Positions 17,264-23,918 of a stretch of DNA of 23,918 nucleotides are shown one piece after another. Both the position numbers and the translations under genes were made by a program. The notes below the pieces were generated by a model. The model ran no database searches, was not told the origin of the DNA, and was given only the letters and a program-made list of their open reading frames with translations. The DNA is taken from the NCBI GenBank assembly GCA_000695325.1, contig AVPN01000679.1:7836-31753 (forward strand). Direction: 5' to 3'. The DNA comes from Pleurobrachia bachei (taxonomy: Eukaryota; Ctenophora; Tentaculata; Cydippida; Pleurobrachiidae). How positions within the stretch are numbered: position 1 is the stretch's first letter; each line of letters starts with the position of its first letter.

Positions 17264-17275
17264 CAGGGAAAAAAT

Positions 17276-18180
17276 GTGGCTAGCTAAAGTCTAACTAAGT
17301 AGTCGAGACTTTAAGAATATATTTGAATCTAAAGTATTCAAGAATCGAACTATAAAGCATTATTGCTCCTCCCCGCTCTGTTAAATGGAATTTCCCTTGA
17401 GTGGTTTCAGTTTCGGTAACGGCAGGCTGGTACATAATAACACATGAGTAGCATCAGTATCAGGCACAATAATATACTGCATGGCCCTGCTGTAATTATT
17501 TTTCAGACAGGACACCCCCGAAACCCGGCCACGAACGAGAGAGAACTAAAATCAAATTCAACAGATACTCGGTACTCCGGTACTGTATATCAGTTACAGA
17601 TAAATAAGTTATAGAGATACTCAAGTACTAAACACATTTAAATATAAGATAGAACCACATCTCTCTTCTTCCCTAAATTACTCCCTCAACACCCTTACAG
17701 TTAGGGGAGAGAGAGATGGCCTGGCCTCACTTGTTTACTGTAGATTAGGCCACAAAGCACAAAGCCGCTGTTAGTTTTACTAGTAATCTCTCTATATATA
17801 ATATATATAATAGCTGGGATGTGCAGAGGCCAGAGATTGCTGTTTGACAACAAAAAACAATTTCTCGTTTCTGGAGGTAAACTCCCGTCTGGAAATAAAT
17901 TAATAACCAGGGGCGTTCCCTAGTAGATAACATATCTGATATATCAGATATATCTGCTGGTAAATACTCTGCACATATATATCTTGGGGAAGTCCAGTGA
18001 CATGTCGTGAAATTCCCCATCCGTGAACCAAGGGTAATATGAGAAACTGAAGTTTTATAGTTAAACAACAAGCCGGCATCGATCAGGGCTTCAAAATTAC
18101 AACTAAGATCAAAGATTCGCTTTTTAAAAGTGCATTCTTGTCTTAAGATATTCCTTCAAAGATATACTCCTAAGATATTC
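17276..18180 (+). repeat. Diverged direct copy of segment X (X')
   Basis: Matches 15613-16561 with many SNPs, a ~100-bp deletion near 17468 and several insertions. It continues without a gap into the inner arm, whereas X is cut by the N gap. Confidence 0.85.
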
Positions 18181-19372
18181 CTTTGTCAAATTCCAGGTGT
18201 CCCAACTACTAAAGGTACAGTTTGGAATGTTTACCATCACATGCTGATAGTATCTGCTCATGCTTCATATTTGGCTATTTTTAGGAGAGTTATTATGATA
18301 CCGGGGTAACTTAATGCTAGAGAGATATTAGATGTATAATAGAGACAGTGTTGCAGACTACAGTCCTGTGACCTGTCCTCCCAGTAACAAAATGGACCCT
18401 AATATAGCTAGCTCACACTGCTAGAGCCCCCCTTGTGATATATGTAGAATCCCAGAGAAGAAAAATGAGCTGTAAAAGATGGGCTGAAAATTAAATTTTC
18501 TATCCTGCATTTTGCAAGACACGACCGGACCTTTTCTCTTCCCATTATGTGAGTACGGCACCTACGAGTCGCACCTGCGACAGGGGGGGGGGCTACGACG
18601 AATGATTTTTGAAGGATTCTATAATTAAATCCGTCATATTTTCCTACAAAATTAGTCAAACTCAAATATGTTTAAATATGTTATTGAGGGAGGGGGGACA
18701 AAATGACACGGGTAAATGGAGCTAAACTGTTGAACTAAAACTTCCTTGTTTTATGAGTAAAGGGAGGTAGCACGAGAAATGTGTCAAAAGAAGCAAATAT
18801 AGTGACACCTTCATTAAACAGTTCATTAAACATCTTAGCTATGAAGACACTATGAAACACAAACTTGTCAGTTGTCTTGATCAAATCGTTCAATGATCAA
18901 CGATCCTTCATGACCTGAATCTGTAAATGGTTCAACATTTCTAGTGGCATATCACAATTTTAAGGCGAACTCCAGTTTTGAATTATTAAAGCATGAGATA
19001 GCAAATTAAAACTAGTGGGGAGTGCAGTGATAATTAACATGCTGCTTGGAGGAGCTGCATGTACTACTACTTGGAATTGGCTGGTGAGCGGTTCACAAAT
19101 GAGAGTGAAATATCACAGTTTTCAATTTAGACCACCAATATCTAGCATCTACCGACTAGGTACCAGTGTCACAGCTGAACTTCAAAACCATTTTATATCC
19201 AACAATACACATTCTAGAAATTTCGCAGAGATATATTACTATGTACTATAGAACCGATAATTTATATATTATCCCGAAATGTGATCATGTAAATTTGGGT
19301 GACAGGAGCTATCATCAGGAAAGAACTTTGTTTCTTTATAACCCTCCTAATTCTTCATTATAATATCAATCC

Positions 19373-19424
19373 TAATTAGGAGAGTCGAGTTAGGACTTAA
19401 GTCCTAACTCGACTCTCCTAATTA
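19373..19424. repeat. Central ~50-bp palindrome of the inverted repeat
   Basis: A perfect palindrome centred on GACTT/AAGTC, bounded by AATTAGG and CCTAATT. The same palindrome occurs at about 22070-22120 in a different right-hand context, so it exists independently of the large inverted repeat. Confidence 0.9.
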
Positions 19425-21841
19425 GGATTGATATTATAATGAAGAATTAGGAGGGTTATAAAGAAACAAAGTTCTTTCCTGATGATAGCTCCTGTCACCC
19501 AAATTTACATGATCACATTTCGGGATAATATATAAATTATCGGTTCTATAGTACATAGTAATATATCTCTGCGAAATTTCTAGAATGTGTATTGTGTATG
19601 CATGCATGGATATAAAATGGTTTTGAAGTTCAGCTGTGACACTGGTACCTAGTCGGTAGATGCTAGATATTGGTGGTCTAAATTGAAAACTGTGATATTT
19701 CACTCTCATTTGTGAACCGCTCACCAGCCAATTCCAAGTAGTAGTACATGCAGCTCCTCCAAGCAGCATGTTAATTATCACTGCACTCCCCACTAGTTTT
19801 AATTTGCTATCTCATGCTTTAATAATTCAAAACTGGAGTTCGCCTTAAAATTGTGATATGCCACTAGAAATGTTGAACCATTTACAGATTCAGGTCATGA
19901 AGGATCGTTGATCATTGAACGATTTGATCAAGACAACTGACAAGTTTGTGTTTCATAGTGTCTTCATAGCTAAGATGTTTAATGAACTGTTTAATGAAGG
20001 TGTCACTATATTTGCTTCTTTTGACACATTTCTCGTGCTACCTCCCTTTACTCATAAAACAAGGAAGTTTTAGTTCAACAGTTTAGCTCCATTTACCCGT
20101 GTCATTTTGTCCCCCCTCCCTCAATAACATATTTAAACATATTTGAGTTTGACTAATTTTGTAGGAAAATATGACGGATTTAATTATAGAATCCTTCAAA
20201 AATCATTCGTCGTAGCCCCCCCCCCTGTCGCAGGTGCGACTCGTAGGTGCCGTACTCACATAATGGGAAGAGAAAAGGTCCGGTCGTGTCTTGCAAAATG
20301 CAGGATAGAAAATTTAATTTTCAGCCCATCTTTTACAGCTCATTTTTCTTCTCTGGGATTCTACATATATCACAAGGGGGGCTCTAGCAGTGTGAGCTAG
20401 CTATATTAGGGTCCATTTTGTTACTGGGAGGACAGGTCACAGGACTGTAGTCTGCAACACTGTCTCTATTATACATCTAATATCTCTCTAGCATTAAGTT
20501 ACCCCGGTATCATAATAACTCTCCTAAAAATAGCCAAATATGAAGCATGAGCAGATACTGCCAGCCTGTGATGGTAAACATTCCAAATTGTACCTTTAGT
20601 AGTTGGCACACCTGGAATTTAACAAAGGAATATATCTTAGGAGTATATCTTTGAAGGAATATCTTAGGACAAGAATGAACGTTAAAAAGGCGAATCTTTG
20701 ATCTCAGTTGTAATTTTGAAGCCCTGATCGATGCCGGCTTGTTGTTTAACTATAAAACGGCAGTTTCTCATATTACCCTTGTTTCACGGATGGGGAATTT
20801 CATGACATGTCACTTCTTCCCCAAGATATATATGTGCAGAGTATTTACCAGCAGATATATATGATATATCAGATATATGTTATCTACTAGGCAACGCCCC
20901 TGTTTTTCCAGACGGGGTTTCTCTCGGCCAGAGACGAGAAATTTTGTTTTGCCAAACATCAATCTCTTCTGCACATCCCAGCTATAAAGATTTCTAGTAA
21001 AACTAACAGCGGCTTTGTGCTTTGTGTCCTAATCTACAGTAAAAAAGTGAGGCCATGGCCATCTCTCTCTCTCCCCTAACTGTAAGGGTGTTGAGGGGGT
21101 AATTTAGGGAAGAAGAGAGATGTGGTTCTATCTTATATTAAAACGTGTTTAGTACTTGAGTATCTCTAAATTATTTATCTGTAACTGATATACAGTACTG
21201 GAGTACCGAGTATCTGTTGAATTTGATTTTGATTCTCTCTCGTTCGTGGCCGAGTTTCGGGGGTGTCCTCAGTCCTGTCTGCAAGTTACAGCAGGGCCAT
21301 ATATGTATTTCTCTCCTGGCTCCTGCTGCTGCAGACCCACACTTGCGGTTGAATATTCTTTTCCACAACATATGCGTAGGTCCTTTTTATTTACATTGTG
21401 CCAGCTGATAATGATGCTACTCATGTGTTATTATGAACCAGCCTGCCGTTACCGAAACTGAAACCACTCAAGAGGGAAATTCCATTTAACGGAGCGGGGA
21501 GGAGCAGCAATAATGCTTTATAGTTCGATTCTTGAATACTTTAGATTCAAATATACTTAGTGAGACTTTAGCTAGCCACCTTTTTGTTCGTCTCAATCTA
21601 AAGGACCATTAGTATAGGGGTGAAATATATTTTGTCTGCTCCTAAGAATATTAAGCGCATGAAATACATAAAAAAGATTTCTGGACAAATTACGGGGGCG
21701 TTATCAAACACAGCATCTGTTTTATCAGATAATTTGAATTCCTTTCTGCATTTTATATGAGCAGTAAAATTTACTGTTATGGCTCACTTATAATGGCAGT
21801 GGGACTTGATTGTACCTCACAATTTACTTCGGGCAGTTCCT

Positions 21842-21891
21842 TTGGGCCTTTGCACATGAATAGCTGTTGACAGTATCCACTATGATCCCAT
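21842..21891 (+). other. Parallel-complement tract 3 (exactly 50 nt)
   Basis: The inverted-repeat partner of 15302-15351 should read AACCCGGAAACGTG here. It reads TTGGGCCTTTGCAC, the complement in the same order, for exactly 50 positions. Normal inverted-repeat identity holds just before (to 21841) and after (AGTGG, 21892-21896). The altered arm could be either one. Confidence 0.92.
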
Positions 21892-21896
21892 AGTGG

Positions 21897-22200
21897 ACAA
21901 TACACATTCTAGAAATTTCGCAGAGATATATTACTATGTACTATAGAACCGATAATTTATATATTATCCCGAAATGTGATCATGTAAATTTGGGTGACAG
22001 GAGCTATCATCAGGAAAGAACTTTGTTTCTTTATAACCCTCCTAATTCTTCATTATAATATCAATCCTAATTAGGAGAGTCGAGTTAGGACTTAAGTCCT
22101 AACTCGACTCTCCTAATTCTTCATTGTATCAATCCTAACTCGACTCTCCTAATTCTTCATTATATCCTAGGTCGACTCTCGGAAAATACATTCTTCTCAC
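21897..22200 (+). repeat. Third copy of the arm end and central palindrome
   Basis: 21897-22106 repeats 19203-19411. After the palindrome it does not fold back but enters a short tandem repeat (TCCTAACTCGACTCTCCTAA units at about 22100 and 22133). Confidence 0.88.
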
Positions 22201-22928
22201 ATTCTCCACAAGAGGCTTGTAAATGTTCTAACCCCCTTTTACGAGGGGCGTGTGAACTGTAGTCATAACTTGGCAACAAGTGGCTTGCACACAATAACAC
22301 GAAACTGAATATTGTTTGGTGGAGAACTTACAAGTTATAGGTATCTCTCTCAAAATCGAAACAGAGAATAGTTTGCAGTGTTGGTTGTTGCAGTGTCGAC
22401 AATTTGATGATATTAATGTGAACAAGTTTCACCTTAGATCAGTGTTCACACCAAGGTCCGATAACTATCACCACTACTATATACCTAGCCTGCGAGTAAT
22501 TGTCAGATTCAACTATATCTGAAAGTAACAAGACATTGCCAGATTCAACTCTATCTGAGAGTAACGATATTGGACCATTGAACTTGATTATAACACAAAT
22601 TAGTGGGGAGCCGGACACTAAGTCTAAAATCATTCGCAGCGAACTCAAGATTTGCAGCCGTGTTGCCCGAAACGAGAGTTTGCTGTGCCTCTACTATCAA
22701 TTAGAAGTGTTATGACCATTGTTTGGGTTCGAGATTAGGCGATAGAGCTTAGGGTTTACACCTGGAGTCCGCTAGACGTAGAGGAGATATAATTGTTTGA
22801 GAATGGAAAGAATGGAACGGATTTGTCATACTACATGCTAGTGGTAAAATCACAGGAGTTACCTGTTATAGTCCCAAGAGGCTTGTTTCTAATGCAGGTA
22901 GATCCCATGGCAGTGAGAAAGGGAACTA
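22201..22928 (+). other. Unassigned region
   Basis: A direct imperfect repeat at 22503-22564 reads in one frame as SDSTISESN...PDSTLSESN. Open frames of 60-70 codons lie on both strands, but no domain is recognised and no splice model is convincing. Confidence 0.4.
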
Positions 22929-22980
22929 GTCAGCCTGGGGCTAAATCACTGTGGGGCTAAATCACCGTCCTATTTAAAAA
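22929..22980 (+). other. Parallel-complement tract 4
   Basis: GGGGCTAAATCAC appears twice here and is the unreversed complement of the element's CCCCGATTTAGTG repeat. Complementing 22929-22980 aligns it to copy 2 of the MITE without a gap (…AGGATGAACTTCC versus …AGGATAAATTTTT). The last bases are ambiguous, so the length is 50-52. Confidence 0.88.
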
Positions 22981-23088
22981 CCCGATATAGGAAGCTAACA
23001 GTACAATTTGACCCCGATTTAGTGGCCACTCCGATTTAGTGACCAAAACACTTTCCCCCGAGGATGTCACTAAATCAGGGTCCGGCTG
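22929..23088 (+). mobile_element. Pogo/Tc1-like MITE, copy 3, left end complemented
   Basis: The right part (22981-23088) aligns with copy 2: CCCGATATAGG, CCCCGATTTAGTG repeats, CTTTCCCCCGA, the inverted end GGTCCGGCTG and flanking TA (23089-23090). The left 52 nt do not match in either orientation. Complemented without reversal they give CAGTCGGACCCCGATTTAGT and onward, the expected TIR, starting right after TA (22927-22928). Confidence 0.8.
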
Positions 23089-23392
23089 TATCATATTGGA
23101 CTGAGTAATGCGGAATAACCGAAAGCTGTCTCCAGGTGTGTGTTCAGTGTTTTCATTACTCCAGACAAAGGTTCATTACAAGATATCCGTCTGGAAGAAA
23201 CCTCATATAATAATATGTTTTTATTCGGTACTCCGAGCCAGAGCAGCTCTCCCTTTCTTCTTGATCTCTTCCCCCAAAGTCTAGACATACGCTGCCGCTT
23301 GTAGTCAAGCGTAATGGAATTACAGTAACAAGTGCCAGCTTCCGAAAAGTTATTTCACTAAACCCACCCGTGGTACTGCTTGCGGTCTAGTA
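23089..23392 (+). other. Non-coding region
   Basis: Nothing recognised. The last part may be degraded upstream sequence of the retrotransposon that follows. Confidence 0.5.
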
Positions 23393-23581
23393 ATGTTCGA
23401 GTTCATAGGATTCCTTTCGAGTATTAATGTCAACTCCAAGTTGAGAAGGAGGAGACCCTCTGTGTTTCTACCTGATGTGTGGAATGAGCTCCCCCTGGAG
23501 CTTCGATCAGTTGAGTCAGTGGATCTGTTCAAGTCGAGGTTAAAGACAAGATTGTTTGTGGAGGCATTCGGGGACAACTGA
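23393..23581 (+). pseudogene. 3' end of a non-LTR retrotransposon reverse transcriptase ORF
   Basis: The open frame ends PSVFLPDVWNELPLELRSVE then SVDLFKSRLKTRLF and a TGA stop. This '(S/P).F..P..WN.LP...R...S...FK..LKT.LF' ending is the hallmark C-terminus of CR1/L2-like non-LTR retrotransposons. Only ~60 residues remain, consistent with the usual 5' truncation of such elements, and the catalytic domain is absent. A start at 23393 is not meaningful for a fragment. Confidence 0.75.
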
Positions 23582-23918
23582 AGATGGGGGTTCTTGTTTC
23601 TCCTGCTTTCATCAGGTATTTCGCCTAGCTTATATTTATTTTCTTTTGGTTTTGTTTTACCACTCATGGTAAGGTTTTTTATCAGCGTTTTAAAGCATTT
23701 TTTCGAGTGAAGCACGAGTGGAAGTTATATTTACAGAAATTTTCTACCATCTAATGTGGAAGTTTTTCAATCTATATCAGTCTGTTATATCATCTGGACA
23801 GTAATGTGAGCCGAGAGTGTTTAATTCAGTTTTTCAGTGTTGTGGGCCTACCATTTTTTCGATATACGTATTTAAGTAACCGCTCAGATCGCCACTCAGT
23901 GTCAGGGTTAGTTCTACT
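23582..23918 (+). other. Probable retrotransposon 3' UTR and flank
   Basis: AT-rich sequence after the stop. No clear tail or target duplication is visible before the window ends. Confidence 0.4.

Larger units (their letters stand above)
16675..17275 (+). other. Unique insert between X copies, CpG-rich centre
   Basis: No gene is recognised. A CpG-dense stretch at about 16975-17150 has runs of GCGCGC and stands out from the AT-rich surroundings. Two hairpins lie at its right edge. Confidence 0.6.
15297..21896. repeat. 6.6 kb imperfect inverted repeat
   Basis: Outer blocks 15297-16561 and ~20630-21896, and inner blocks 18181-19398 and 19399-~20628, are reverse complements. The centre is at 19398/19399 with no spacer. 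The left side has an additional 1.6 kb (16562-18180). The arms are not identical: an 11-bp indel lies near 19201 versus 19596, and SNPs occur near 18225 and 20570 and near 15400 and 21797. This argues against a simple one-molecule foldback artefact. Opposite-strand open frames in the arms are duplicated by symmetry and show no recognised domain. Confidence 0.9.

Noticed and set aside
16675-17275. Parallel-complement tract search in unique DNA
   Set aside because: Without a second copy no expectation exists. No claim can be made here, or in any other single-copy region.
18408-18665. 85-codon frame duplicated at 20143-20400
   Set aside because: Its duplication follows from the inverted repeat. 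Composition is not protein-like and no domain is recognised.
19434-19793. 119-codon frame duplicated in part at 19015-19363
   Set aside because: The 11-bp indel between the arms joins two frames in one arm and not in the other, and no domain is recognised.

Overview
The window looks like draft nuclear genomic DNA from an early-branching animal, most likely a cnidarian. It has spliced genes with canonical GT..AG introns, an intronless class A GPCR of a cast I associate with cnidarian receptors, many short inverted-repeat transposons (MITEs), GA microsatellites and two N gaps. The species assignment is inference only.

Layout. (1) 21-6375, + strand: the 3' part of a C-type lectin gene with two C-type lectin-like domains (CTLDs), ten supported exons, a stop at 6375 and AATAAA at 6601. 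A 2.29 kb DNA element with 25-bp perfect terminal inverted repeats sits in the first codons of one exon of the second domain. It carries inside it a near-identical copy of that exon, the next intron and the next exon. (2) 7445-8605, - strand: an intact, single-exon rhodopsin-like GPCR, convergent with the lectin gene. (3) 8296-12195: a tandem array of a ~1.5 kb unit containing the GPCR 5' end and upstream region. Copy 2 holds a truncated GPCR pseudogene, and copy 3 is partial beyond a 159-bp gap. (4) 12196-15296: mostly non-coding, with two pogo/Tc1-like MITEs, a GA microsatellite and a perfect 54-bp-arm hairpin. (5) 15297-21896: a 6.6 kb imperfect inverted repeat centred at 19398/19399, with a second, diverged copy of part of the left arm and a MITE. 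(6) 21897-23918: a third copy of the central palindrome, another pogo-like MITE and the 3' end of a non-LTR retrotransposon.

The most unusual signal appears when repeat copies are compared base by base. Four tracts of about 50 nt (10474-10525, 10822-10871, 21842-21891, 22929-22980) are the base-by-base COMPLEMENT of the expected sequence without reversal. An ordinary inversion would give the reverse complement. No known replication, recombination or transposition mechanism yields a parallel complement. The near-constant length of 50 nt suggests a data-handling artefact, but it is a real and checkable property of this sequence. The second notable structure is the transposon that interrupts a lectin exon and carries an intact copy of it. 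Both the transposon structure and the large inverted repeat could partly reflect two haplotypes merged in assembly.
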